Of a stretch of 64,000 bases of DNA, positions 8,207 through 15,813 are shown in pieces (within the stretch, counting starts at the first letter, position 1; each line of letters begins with the position of its first letter). The notes beneath the pieces are model-generated. The model saw nothing but the letters and a program-made list of their open reading frames with translations, did no database searches and was not told the DNA's origin. This DNA comes from an uncultured Lachnospiraceae bacterium (lineage in GTDB: Bacteria > Bacillota > Clostridia > Lachnospirales > Lachnospiraceae). The position numbers and the translations under genes were made by a program. The stretch lies in contig CADAOF010000001.1 of assembly GCA_902789555.1 (NCBI GenBank), forward strand, positions 63,851 to 127,850. Reading direction: 5' to 3'.

Positions 8207-9517
8207 ATGGCGAACAAGAAAGACGAAGACATCCTTCTTACGGATTCCATGCGGGCTGCCGGAAAATCTGCCGTACCGGATCCGGAGGCGGCGGAACGAA
8301 ACGCCCGCAAGGAATATCAAAAGCGGATGAAACAATATAAGAACAAGAGGCACAGGAAGATTTTCGGACTGATTCTGGAAAGCATCCTGCTACTTGTGCT
8401 GTGCGTAGGTCTTTGGGGAATCAATACCTTTGTCAAGGCCCTCGACATCATGACTGATCAGCCGGGAAAGACGAACCCTTCTGGGCAGGCACAGCCCGGC
8501 CTTCCCTCGCTTGATCCGTCCGGAACGCAGGGACAGCCCACCTTCGTGATCGAGGATCCCGAAGGAAGCACGGAAATCATTGCATACACTCTGCCGAGCG
8601 ACGAACCCGTGGAAACGGTCACGGCACCCGTCAAAACCGGCTTTTCGACCTTTGCCGTTTTCGGCGTTGACGCAAGAGACAACGAACATCTGGATCAGTG
8701 GACGCAGGGGGACGTGGTCATCCTGGTTTCCCTGAACAATGCGACCCATGAGATCAAACTTTGCTCGGTTTACCGTGACTGTGCTTTCGAATCGGAAGTG
8801 AACGGAGGACTCGGCAAGATCACGGACTCCTACTGCCAATACGGCGCGATCCATACGGTCGAAGCCATGAGCCGCAATTTCGACCTGCAGATCGACGATT
8901 ATGTCGTCGTAAACTGGACGGCCGTTGCCGACGTCGTGGACGCACTTGGCGGAATCGACATGTACCTTACCAAGGAAGAGGCGACGGAGATGCGCGGCTT
9001 CGTCTATGAGACGGAACTGGTGACCAAACGGCCTTACAAGGTCAGGCCGCTGCCGCAGGAAGCTGCGACATATCATCTGAACGGCGGCCAGACGATCGCG
9101 GTCGCACGCATGCGCAAGGGCGTCGGAGATGACTACGGCCGTACCGAGCGCCAGAGAAAGATCATCAACCTGATCCTGCAGAAGGCCAAAACCATGAAGA
9201 TCAGCCAGCTGAGCGAGCTCATCACGGCAGTCACGAGCAACGTCCGCTTCAGCTTTGACAAGCGGGAAATCATTGATCTCCTGGCCGATGCCAAGGCATA
9301 CAATATTGGCGGCAGTGCAGGCTTCCCGTTTAACCACGTGACTTTCCCGATCCCGACTTCATTCGTTTATGCCGCTGATCTGGAACAGGACGTCACACAG
9401 CTGCACAACTTCCTGTACGGCGATGAAAACTATGTTCCGTCATCCAATATCCGCAGGATCAACGCTTTTGCGAAGCAGGAAATGGATTCCATCCGTACGA
9501 AACTGAATCTGCCCTGA
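8207..9517 (+). CDS. LytR-CpsA-Psr (LCP) family protein
   Basis: A 436-residue wall-polymer ligase of the LCP family, which transfers undecaprenyl-linked glycopolymers such as teichoic acid or capsule to peptidoglycan. The 45-residue cytoplasmic N-terminus is highly charged, followed by one membrane helix (about 47-70) and a Pro/Thr/Glu-rich linker. The extracellular LCP domain starts near residue 140 (STFAVFGVDARD), continues through the YRDC loop and DALGGIDM, and ends with the arginine cluster RMRKGVGDDYGRTERQR that contacts the pyrophosphate. The gene has its own promoter, and GGAGG precedes the ATG. Two further LCP genes lie near 54-58 kb; which polymer each handles is unknown. Confidence 0.88.
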   Translation: MANKKDEDILLTDSMRAAGKSAVPDPEAAERNARKEYQKRMKQYKNKRHRKIFGLILESILLLVLCVGLWGINTFVKALDIMTDQPGKTNPSGQAQPGLPSLDPSGTQGQPTFVIEDPEGSTEIIAYTLPSDEPVETVTAPVKTGFSTFAVFGVDARDNEHLDQWTQGDVVILVSLNNATHEIKLCSVYRDCAFESEVNGGLGKITDSYCQYGAIHTVEAMSRNFDLQIDDYVVVNWTAVADVVDALGGIDMYLTKEEATEMRGFVYETELVTKRPYKVRPLPQEAATYHLNGGQTIAVARMRKGVGDDYGRTERQRKIINLILQKAKTMKISQLSELITAVTSNVRFSFDKREIIDLLADAKAYNIGGSAGFPFNHVTFPIPTSFVYAADLEQDVTQLHNFLYGDENYVPSSNIRRINAFAKQEMDSIRTKLNLP

Positions 9518-9521
9518 TTAT

Positions 9522-9588
9522 TCACAAAACCTGAAAAGTTTTATCACAATTTCCTCACAAACGCCCGCTATACTTGTGACGTCACAAG
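9522..9588 (+). promoter_or_regulatory. TCACAA repeat array upstream of htrA
   Basis: TCACAA occurs at 9522-9527, 9544-9549, 9555-9560 and 9582-9587, and its complement TTGTGA at 9574-9579; the last two make a perfect 16-bp palindrome at 9573-9588. The first three starts are 22 and 11 bp apart, i.e. on one face of the helix. A -10-like TATACT lies at 9569-9574. The motif resembles the TTTTCACA box of the CssR secretion-stress regulator known to control HtrA proteases in Bacillus; assignment here is inference. Confidence 0.6.
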
Positions 9589-9604
9589 AAAAAAGCGGGC
9601 GTTT
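9559..9604 (+). terminator. Hairpin after the LCP gene
   Basis: AAACGCCCGCT (9559-9569) pairs with AGCGGGCGTTT (9594-9604) and encloses a second perfect stem, CTTGTGAC/GTCACAAG. The T tail is short. It overlaps the putative htrA promoter and operator, so it could act as both terminator and regulatory structure. Confidence 0.6.
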
Positions 9605-9637
9605 CTGCATGCTGCCCGCAAAAGTGAGGTGTTATCC

Positions 9638-11281
9638 ATGAACGACGACATAAACAGAACTGATGAACAGGAACCGGTCAGCCCTTCCGTTCCGGAAGAG
9701 CCGGTAAACGGTCCGACGCCGGAAGAAGAAGCGGCGAAAGCCATAGAAGAGGCAAGACAGACCGAAGCGGAACGTCTTGAAGCGGAACGCAGGCAGAAGG
9801 AAGCGGAATGGGAAGCCAACTTCCGCCGCGCAGAGGAGGAACGACGCCGCGAACAGGAAGAACGGGCTGAAGCGATCCGCAGGGAGATCGAAGCCAGGGA
9901 AGCGGCTGAAAAAGCGGCGAAGGCGGAGAAGAAAGTGCGGAAGAAGAAAGGCCTGCGCCTGACGGCAGCAGTTCTTGCCGTAGCCCTTCTGGTCGGCGCT
10001 GCCGGTTACGCAGCCGGCGGGATCGCGAAGACCATTCAGGACCTCCGGACGGAAGTTTCCAGCCTGAAGGAGAGCAGAGACCGGCTAATCGACGGCACCG
10101 TGCCGGAGCAGCCTTCTGCAGAAGATCCCGGACGTTCCGGAAACGATAATCACAGCAGACCGGGAAGCAGAAACGAAACTGCCGACGCATCAACCGTGCC
10201 TGTGACGGAAAGCAGTGAAACTTATTCCGCAGAACCTGTGATCGGGACGGCCGAAGCCGTCAAAGGAAAGATCACCGGCCTTACGGATGTTTCCGACATC
10301 GTGGAACAGGTCCTTCCTTCCGTTGTATCGATCGTGATCACACAGACCGTGTCATACCCGAGCTACTGGGGCGGCGACCGCAAATATGAAGAAAAGGGCG
10401 CCGGCAGCGGCATCATCATCGGCGACGACGGAAACGAACTGTGGATCGTGACCAACCACCACGTGATCGGAGACGCAGACACGATCGAGATCACATTCTG
10501 TGATGAAAAGTCGGTGTCGGCCTATGTCAAGGGAACCGATAAGAATAACGATCTTGCGGTCGTCGGCGTGAAAATGGCTGATCTGGAGAAGAGTACGCTG
10601 GAAAGCATCAAGGTCATCAAGATCGGTGATTCCGACGATCTGAAACTCGGACAGGGCGTCATTGCGATCGGCAACGCCCTCGGCTGGGGCCAGTCCGTAA
10701 CGACCGGCGTGGTCAGTGCCTTCAACCGTGAAGTGGAATTCGAAGACGGTACCAAAATGTACCTGATGCAGACCAGTGCTGCGATCAACCCCGGCAACTC
10801 CGGCGGCGCGCTGCTGAATGCTGACGGCGAACTAATCGGCATCAACAACGCCAAATATTCCGATACCGACGTCGAAGGCATCGGCTTTGCGATCCCGATC
10901 TCCAGCGTAAAGGAGATCATGTCAAAGCTTTCCCTTATGGAAGCCCGTGTCCCCGTTTCGGACGATGAATACCCTTACATGGGCGTGACCTTCAAGAATC
11001 TTTCGTCGGCCTACATGGACGCTTACGGCATTCCGAAAGGGGCTTACGTCTATGAGATCGGCGAGGGAAGCCCGGCTGATAAGGCAGGCCTGCTGCCGTA
11101 TGACATTATCACCGCCTTTGACGGCACGAAGGTCTCGAGCTATGACGAACTGGTCAACGAACTGCAGTATTACAAGGGCGGCACCGAGGTCGAACTGAGC
11201 GTGATGCGCCTGAACCGCGGCGAGTATTCCGCCGTCACCCTCAAGCTGACACTTGGCTTCCGCAAGGATGTACAGAACTAA
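9638..11281 (+). CDS. htrA: HtrA/DegP-type membrane-anchored serine protease
   Basis: A 547-residue quality-control protease. The first ~100 residues are an unusually long, Glu/Arg/Ala-rich cytoplasmic segment that should form a charged coiled coil; one membrane helix follows (about 108-130), then a Ser/Thr-rich linker. The trypsin-like domain has the triad H275 (TNHHV), D305 (NNDLAVV) and S388 (NPGNSGG). One PDZ domain occupies the last ~100 residues (PYMGVTFKNL to the end). HtrA proteins degrade or refold misfolded exported proteins at the outer membrane face. The ATG has GAGGTG 6 bases upstream; a GTG three codons earlier lies on that site. The TCACAA array before it suggests stress control. 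Confidence 0.9.
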   Translation: MNDDINRTDEQEPVSPSVPEEPVNGPTPEEEAAKAIEEARQTEAERLEAERRQKEAEWEANFRRAEEERRREQEERAEAIRREIEAREAAEKAAKAEKKVRKKKGLRLTAAVLAVALLVGAAGYAAGGIAKTIQDLRTEVSSLKESRDRLIDGTVPEQPSAEDPGRSGNDNHSRPGSRNETADASTVPVTESSETYSAEPVIGTAEAVKGKITGLTDVSDIVEQVLPSVVSIVITQTVSYPSYWGGDRKYEEKGAGSGIIIGDDGNELWIVTNHHVIGDADTIEITFCDEKSVSAYVKGTDKNNDLAVVGVKMADLEKSTLESIKVIKIGDSDDLKLGQGVIAIGNALGWGQSVTTGVVSAFNREVEFEDGTKMYLMQTSAAINPGNSGGALLNADGELIGINNAKYSDTDVEGIGFAIPISSVKEIMSKLSLMEARVPVSDDEYPYMGVTFKNLSSAYMDAYGIPKGAYVYEIGEGSPADKAGLLPYDIITAFDGTKVSSYDELVNELQYYKGGTEVELSVMRLNRGEYSAVTLKLTLGFRKDVQN

Positions 11282-11316
11282 ACGGAGCAACTTCACAGAA
11301 AGTTCAAAATTCCCTC

Positions 11317-11345
11317 TTGCATTACGCGGGATGACTTGGTAAAAT
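11317..11345 (+). promoter_or_regulatory. Sigma-A-type promoter for the ferredoxin
   Basis: TTGCAT (11317-11322) and TAAAAT (11340-11345) with a 17-bp spacer, in the 114-base gap after htrA. Confidence 0.7.
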
Positions 11346-11395
11346 GAATCGGAACAGGAAGATGTTACTCTCAGTACAACAAAGGAGGAATGATC

Positions 11396-11566
11396 ATGGC
11401 TTATAAAATCGGTGATAACTGCATCATGTGCGGATCCTGCGCCGGCAATTGCCCTGTTGGCGCCATCAGCGAAGGCGATGGCAAGTATGAGATCAATCCC
11501 GATCTGTGCATCGAATGCGGCGCTTGCGCCGGTGGCTGCCCCGTCGGTACGATCGAACTTGAATAA
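11396..11566 (+). CDS. 2[4Fe-4S] clostridial-type ferredoxin
   Basis: A 56-residue protein with two Cx2Cx2CxxxCP clusters: CIMCGSCAGNCP at residues 9-20 and CIECGACAGGCP at 38-49. This is the compact bacterial ferredoxin that carries low-potential electrons for pyruvate:ferredoxin oxidoreductase, hydrogenase and similar anaerobic enzymes. Length and symmetry are exactly those of clostridial ferredoxins. AAAGGAGG precedes the ATG by 5-6 bases. It is a single-gene unit with its own promoter and terminator, consistent with high expression. Its presence supports an anaerobic fermentative host. Confidence 0.95.
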   Translation: MAYKIGDNCIMCGSCAGNCPVGAISEGDGKYEINPDLCIECGACAGGCPVGTIELE

Positions 11567-11598
11567 GAACTGAAAGCCGGAAGGCTGACAGAACGCGG

Positions 11599-11632
11599 AA
11601 AGCGCTGTTCGTGAAAGCGGGCAGCGCTTTTT
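11599..11632 (+). terminator. Intrinsic terminator after ferredoxin
   Basis: AAAGCGCTG (11599-11607) pairs with CAGCGCTTT (11622-11630), followed by a T run. It ends 19 bases before prmA, which may be read partly through it. Confidence 0.8.
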
Positions 11633-11651
11633 CTCGGGAAAGGAAACGGCC

Positions 11652-12731
11652 ATGGAGTGGCTCAGTTATACGATTAAAACGGAAACGGAAGCCGAAGAGG
11701 CAGTTTCGGCAATGCTGGGAGAACTCGGACTTGACAGTCTAGAGATCATAGAAGCGGATCCGCTGTCGGCAGAGGATAAGGCACTTTTATTCCTCGCGCC
11801 TGACGCCGAGCTTCAGCCGGATGCCGCAGTTCCGGAAGGAGAATTGCAGATCCGCTTCTACCTGCATTCCGCACTGGACCCGGAAGCCTCAGCTGCGCCG
11901 CAGGATGCCGAAGGCAGCGACGATTCCTACACCATCCACGACAGACGGTATTCTCCGGAGGAGATCCGGGCGATCGAAGCTGCCGTCGCGGACGGGCTGG
12001 AGAAACTGAAAGCCATGGGGATCGTAAGGAGAGCTGAACTGGAGAGCGGCATCAGCAGGGAGGAAGACTGGCGGGACCGGTGGAAGCAGTATGCGCAGCC
12101 GATCGAGGCGAACGGCATCCTCATCTGCCCGGCCTGGAGCGAAGTGCCTGAAGAGGCGCGCGAGAGGATCGGGAAAGGTGAACTGAAACTTCTCCGTCTG
12201 GAGATGGGAACGGCCTTCGGGACCGGCGCCCATGCTTCAACGAGGCTCTGCCTGGACGGGATGGCGCATCTTGATCTTATCGGGAAAAGCCTTCTGGACA
12301 TCGGAACGGGCAGCGGAGTCCTGGCACTTTCGGCCTTTCTTTCCGGTGCAGAACGAGTTACGGCAACAGAGGTCGATCCGGCCTGTGAAGACGTTGTCTT
12401 TGAGAATCTGAGGATCAACGGATTCGACAAAAAAAGCAGCCGTTTCCGGCTGCTTATGGGGGATATTCTGACGGATCCTTCCGTGCAGGAAGGAGCTGCG
12501 GGAAAATATGACGTCGTTACCGCCAACATTCTCGCGCCGGTCATTCTGAAACTTGCCGCGCCGGGCGCGGCTGACCGGTACGTGAAGCCGGACGGGGTAT
12601 TCATCGGCTCGGGGATCATCAATACGCGGGCAGATGAAGTCGCTGAGGCTTTCGCGGCAAACCCGGCCTGGACGAACATCCGCACCGACTTCATCGGAGA
12701 ATGGGCTGCCGTAACGGCAGTCCGGACCTGA
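11652..12731 (+). CDS. prmA: Ribosomal protein L11 methyltransferase
   Basis: A 359-residue SAM-dependent methyltransferase that trimethylates ribosomal protein L11. The diagnostic segments are the substrate/linker motif MGTAFGTGAHAST, the SAM-binding DIGTGSGVLALSA and the post-domain motif TANILAP. It is longer than the roughly 290-310 residues usual for the family because of an acidic insertion in the N-terminal L11-recognition domain (about residues 60-110, rich in Glu, Asp, Ala and Pro). AAAGGAAA precedes the ATG. In many Firmicutes prmA sits near dnaJ/dnaK; that context is not present here. The downstream gene is convergent. Confidence 0.9.
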   Translation: MEWLSYTIKTETEAEEAVSAMLGELGLDSLEIIEADPLSAEDKALLFLAPDAELQPDAAVPEGELQIRFYLHSALDPEASAAPQDAEGSDDSYTIHDRRYSPEEIRAIEAAVADGLEKLKAMGIVRRAELESGISREEDWRDRWKQYAQPIEANGILICPAWSEVPEEARERIGKGELKLLRLEMGTAFGTGAHASTRLCLDGMAHLDLIGKSLLDIGTGSGVLALSAFLSGAERVTATEVDPACEDVVFENLRINGFDKKSSRFRLLMGDILTDPSVQEGAAGKYDVVTANILAPVILKLAAPGAADRYVKPDGVFIGSGIINTRADEVAEAFAANPAWTNIRTDFIGEWAAVTAVRT

Positions 12732-12771
12732 ACGGACAGTCACCTGCAGGAACGTCAGCGGAACAGCTCTG

Positions 12772-13689
12772 TCAGGCCTTTTTCCGGAAGAACCTGAAAC
12801 AGGCCGGATAAAGGGCGACTTCGACGAAGAGGATGACGGCATAGCGGGCGATCCGCACCGCATGCGCGGCGGCAGAACCGGAGTTCAGGAATTCCTTGCT
12901 GAACGGCATTTTCAGCACGGTATTCAGCCCGAGGTAGAGCACAATGCCGAAGAGCGTGCGGATGATCATCCGCGGGATGCTCTTCGTGTTCTCAAAGTGA
13001 ATGAAACGGGTCTCGACCATGGCGCCGGCGTAGGTCCCGATCATCATGCCGAGAGAAGTGAAGTAGTCGGTGCTGGTGCAGTAGAAAAGGCCCGGGATCG
13101 CCGTTGCGAGAAGGATCAGGTAGAGTACCCAGTCCTTTTTGATGACCTTCTGCATCCACGAAACGAGAAGGACGCTGGCAAGGCCGAGCGCCCAGCCGGC
13201 CAGAACGTCGGTCGGATAGTGGACACCGAGCACGAAGCGGGAAATGCCGACGAGAAGAGGGATGACGACCGCGATCGTGATGAGGGCTTTTACCCTCTTA
13301 TAATAGGCTAACGAGCCGTAGACCGTGGCCGCGTTGCAGGAATGGCCGCTGGGGAAGGACCAGCCCTGGACCAGCGGATCCATGATGTCGCCGCTTTTGT
13401 CGATCGGTTTCAGGCATTTTACCCCGTCGTGGACCATGTAGGGGCGCGGACGGAGCGCGATGTTCTTGATCATCGGATTCCAGGCGGCGGAGGCCGTCAG
13501 GTTGATGCCGAGATAAATGCCCCAGCGTTTGTCGATGCACCAGTATACGAAGCCCATGATGCCGACCATCAGCATCTCTTCACCGAAAGCGGAGATGAGC
13601 GATGCGACTTTCGCACCGAAATCGCCGAGCACCTGCTGCAGCCACATCATCAGCTGCGGTTCCCAGTTGAAATAAAAGACGTTACCCAT
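12772..13689 (-). CDS. PAP2-family membrane phosphatase
   Basis: A 305-residue integral membrane phosphatase. The three PAP2 signature elements are in order: LRPRPYMVHDG (KxxxxxxRP type), FPSGHSCNAATVYG (PSGH) and RFVLGVHYPTDVLAGW (SRxxxxxHxxxD), with several predicted membrane helices around and after them. Family members dephosphorylate lipid phosphates such as undecaprenyl pyrophosphate or phosphatidic acid at the outer face of the membrane. The extra C-terminal membrane region makes it longer than bare BacA-replacing PgpB enzymes. AGGAG lies before the ATG. Its promoter overlaps that of the divergent licD-type gene, linking it by position to surface-polymer metabolism. Confidence 0.88.
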   Translation of the reverse strand: MGNVFYFNWEPQLMMWLQQVLGDFGAKVASLISAFGEEMLMVGIMGFVYWCIDKRWGIYLGINLTASAAWNPMIKNIALRPRPYMVHDGVKCLKPIDKSGDIMDPLVQGWSFPSGHSCNAATVYGSLAYYKRVKALITIAVVIPLLVGISRFVLGVHYPTDVLAGWALGLASVLLVSWMQKVIKKDWVLYLILLATAIPGLFYCTSTDYFTSLGMMIGTYAGAMVETRFIHFENTKSIPRMIIRTLFGIVLYLGLNTVLKMPFSKEFLNSGSAAAHAVRIARYAVILFVEVALYPACFRFFRKKA

Positions 13690-13706
13690 GGCAAACTCCT
13701 GTTGAC

Positions 13707-13720
13707 GAACGTTTTCGTTC
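13707..13720. repeat. Dyad in the PAP2 leader
   Basis: GAACG-TTTT-CGTTC is a perfect 5-bp dyad, extendable by GAC/GTC with one bulge. It lies between the minus-strand -10 element and the PAP2 ribosome site, a position suited to an operator or a leader hairpin. Confidence 0.5.
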
Positions 13721-13724
13721 CGTC

Positions 13725-13753
13725 ATTATAGCGAAAAACGGAGGACTTTACAA
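13725..13753 (-). promoter_or_regulatory. Promoter for the PAP2 gene
   Basis: On the minus strand TTGTAA (13753-13748) and a perfect TATAAT (13730-13725) are 17 bp apart. Its -35 overlaps the -35 of the divergent licD promoter by five bases. Confidence 0.75.
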
Positions 13754-13775
13754 GTCCCCGGCGCAGAGGTAAAAT
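13747..13775 (+). promoter_or_regulatory. Promoter for the LicD gene
   Basis: TTTACA (13747-13752) and TAAAAT (13770-13775) with a 17-bp spacer, overlapping the -35 of the divergent PAP2 promoter, so the two should compete for polymerase. Confidence 0.7.
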
Positions 13776-13821
13776 ACAGAAAACGGTGAGGGAGCGCACG
13801 GAGCAAAAAGGAGAACTGACA

Positions 13822-14748
13822 ATGACGGAAGTTGAACGGATACTTGCGGAGCGGCCGGAGTTTTCGGCCGATTTTCTGAAAGAGGAGACCCGCTGCGAAT
13901 TCTTCTGCGACACGAGGCGGAAGAAGATCTGGCTGGTCCTTCTGGACCTCGCGATGGAGTTTGACCGCTTCTGCAGGGAACATGGTCTTACCTGGTTTCT
14001 GGTCGGCGGCTCCATGCTCGGTGCAGCGCGCCACCGCGGATTCATTCCCTGGGATGACGACATCGACGCCGGCATGCCGCGGGAAGACTACGAGAAGCTT
14101 CTGTCCCTGATGCCCGAATTTGCTGCTCCTTACGAACTGCAGGCACCCGGGAAAACACCGGGGTATTTCTTCACGTTCGCGCGCCTGCGCAACGTCCGGA
14201 CTTCAGCACTCAATCCTGCTTTTGCCCTCCAGGGCTTCAACATGGGGCTGTATCTGGATATTTTCCCGCTTGATGAATGGAAGCCTGACGGCGCGGAACC
14301 GTATTATAACCGCATCCGCGATCTCTGTATCGACAATTCAAACTACATGCGCCGCAGCAATCCGTACCTTCCGGAAGAAGGCAGGCAGCGCGCGGCATCC
14401 TGGTCCGGCAGGGATCCCATGGACAACGTGCGCGAAGTGGAAGCACTGGCCCGGCAGTTTAACGGTACCGGTGCAGCCTTCTGGTCCCATGCGGTCATCA
14501 CGCTTGATGCTTTCCGCCACAATTATTTCCGCCGGGAATGTTTTGGTGAGATCATCCGCCTGCCTTTTGAAGACATTACGCTTCCTGTTCCCGCAGGATA
14601 CGACAGTTTCCTGACTTCGCAGTACGGCGACTGGCATGCCTTCCCGCCCGTGGAAAAGCGCGGCGATCTGCATTCGGATGAAGACATGCAGCCCGACATT
14701 CCTTACGAAGAGGCACTGGCAGCTTACTGCAAAAACAAAGGTCTCTGA
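13822..14748 (+). CDS. LicD-family phosphotransferase
   Basis: A 308-residue protein of the LicD family, nucleotidyltransferase-fold enzymes that transfer a phospho-head group (phosphocholine in pneumococcal LicD) from a CDP-activated donor to teichoic acid or another glycan. The signature is complete: LVGGSMLGAARHRGFIPW (residues ~62-79) followed directly by the metal-binding DDDIDAGM. A C-terminal acidic DMQPD segment is also typical. AAGGAGA is placed 9 bases before the chosen ATG; the frame is open further upstream but without a ribosome site. The next gene encodes a LicC-like cytidylyltransferase, which would supply the CDP-activated donor. Confidence 0.88.
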   Translation: MTEVERILAERPEFSADFLKEETRCEFFCDTRRKKIWLVLLDLAMEFDRFCREHGLTWFLVGGSMLGAARHRGFIPWDDDIDAGMPREDYEKLLSLMPEFAAPYELQAPGKTPGYFFTFARLRNVRTSALNPAFALQGFNMGLYLDIFPLDEWKPDGAEPYYNRIRDLCIDNSNYMRRSNPYLPEEGRQRAASWSGRDPMDNVREVEALARQFNGTGAAFWSHAVITLDAFRHNYFRRECFGEIIRLPFEDITLPVPAGYDSFLTSQYGDWHAFPPVEKRGDLHSDEDMQPDIPYEEALAAYCKNKGL

Positions 14749-14823
14749 TGCCGTACAAAACAGAATTCGGATTCAGATCCGTTCATATTCGGCACGACTA
14801 ATCCGAAAACTGAACACAAAACC

Positions 14824-14852
14824 TTGACAGGCGTTCAATTCCGTGATATTAT
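14824..14852 (+). promoter_or_regulatory. Strong sigma-A promoter for wHTH-LicC/aminotransferase
   Basis: Consensus TTGACA (14824-14829), 17-bp spacer, TATTAT (14847-14852). The leader from about 14859 contains two mutually exclusive short stems (TGAACG/CGTTCA and GTTCA/TGAAC), the second ending at the ribosome site. Confidence 0.85.
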
Positions 14853-14875
14853 CATCTGGAAATGAACGCCTTTTT
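14830..14875 (+). terminator. Terminator-like inverted repeat containing a promoter
   Basis: The 13-bp inverted repeat 14830-14842/14858-14870 is followed by five T. For transcripts reading out of licD it would form a terminator hairpin whose loop encodes the next promoter's -10 element. Confidence 0.55.
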
Positions 14876-14904
14876 CGTTCAACAAATGAACCAGAGGAGG
14901 ATTT

Positions 14905-15813
14905 ATGGATCTCAACCGTAAGGAATTCAGCATATTGGCCGCGCTGGCGGAGACGGATGAAGCTCTGCCGCAGCGCGCGCTTTCTTCACGGACCGGGTAT
15001 TCTCTCGGTTCCGTCAATCAGCTGGTCAGGACTCTGACGGCACGCGGACTGATGCAGGACAGCCGGATCACGCCGGAAGGCATCCGGGCTCTGCAGCCTT
15101 ACCGGGCAAAACGGGCCGTTTTCATCGCAGCCGGGTTCGGTTCGCGTCTCGTTCCGGTCACGCTGGACATGCCGAAGCCGCTCGTACCGGTCCACGGAAA
15201 AAGGCTGATCGACGGACTTATCGACGCCGTGCTTGCCGCCGGGATCGAGGACATCGTCATTGTTCGCGGCTACATGGCGGAGAAGTTCGACGTGCTGAAG
15301 GAGAAATATCCCATGCTCCGCTTCGTCGAAAATCCCGGTTATTCAGAGGCCAACAACATCCTTTCGGCGCTGTGCGTGAAGAATGAACTGCAGAACAGCT
15401 ACATTTTCGATGCGGACCTGCTGATCCGGAATCCGGCGGTGATCACGCGCTATCACTACACCTCCGATTTCCTCGGTGTCTACAAGGAACGGACCGATGA
15501 CTGGTGCTTTCCGGTGAAGAACGGGATCATCCAGGATGAAAAGCGCGGCGGCCTGGACTGCTACCAGGTGATCGGTATCTCGTACTGGAATGCCGAAGAC
15601 GGTGCGCGCATGGCAGAAGACCTGCAGACCGTGGCGGAAATGCCCGGCGGCCGCGAGTATTACTGGGAACAGGTCCCCATGTCGGTCCTGAAGGAACGTT
15701 ACCGCGTTGCGATAAGGCCCTGCAGTGAGGACGACATTCAGGAGATCGATACCTTTGCCGAACTGAAGGCGATCGATCCGTCATACGAAAACTATCAGGA
15801 GGGAAGAGCATGA
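14905..15813 (+). CDS. Winged-helix/LicC-like CTP:phospho-head-group cytidylyltransferase
   Basis: A 302-residue two-domain protein. Residues 1-65 form a MarR-like winged helix (SVNQLVRTLTARGLM is the recognition-helix region, then a short wing). From about residue 69 a nucleotidyltransferase domain follows: FIAAGFGSRLVPVT with lysine in MPKPLVPVHGK, the conserved NPGYSEANNILSAL and metal-binding FDAD. This is the pattern of LicC-type enzymes, which convert CTP and phosphocholine (or a similar small phosphate) to the CDP compound. AGAGGAGG lies 6 bases before the ATG. Four-base overlap with the PLP enzyme implies a shared pathway. Whether the substrate is phosphocholine, phosphoethanolamine or something else cannot be read. 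Confidence 0.82.
   Translation: MDLNRKEFSILAALAETDEALPQRALSSRTGYSLGSVNQLVRTLTARGLMQDSRITPEGIRALQPYRAKRAVFIAAGFGSRLVPVTLDMPKPLVPVHGKRLIDGLIDAVLAAGIEDIVIVRGYMAEKFDVLKEKYPMLRFVENPGYSEANNILSALCVKNELQNSYIFDADLLIRNPAVITRYHYTSDFLGVYKERTDDWCFPVKNGIIQDEKRGGLDCYQVIGISYWNAEDGARMAEDLQTVAEMPGGREYYWEQVPMSVLKERYRVAIRPCSEDDIQEIDTFAELKAIDPSYENYQEGRA

Larger units (their letters stand above)
14781..14891 (+). promoter_or_regulatory. Array of GTTCA/TGAAC half-sites around the LicC promoter
   Basis: The 5-mer GTTCA or its complement occurs six times: 14781, 14811, 14833, 14863, 14877 and 14887 (start positions). The first four form two inverted pairs, each with 30 bp between starts. The second pair extends to a 13-bp inverted repeat (12 of 13 matched, 14830-14842 and 14858-14870) centred on the -10 element. 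The layout is that of a multi-site operator; the winged-helix domain of the next gene product is the obvious candidate binder, by inference only. Confidence 0.6.
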
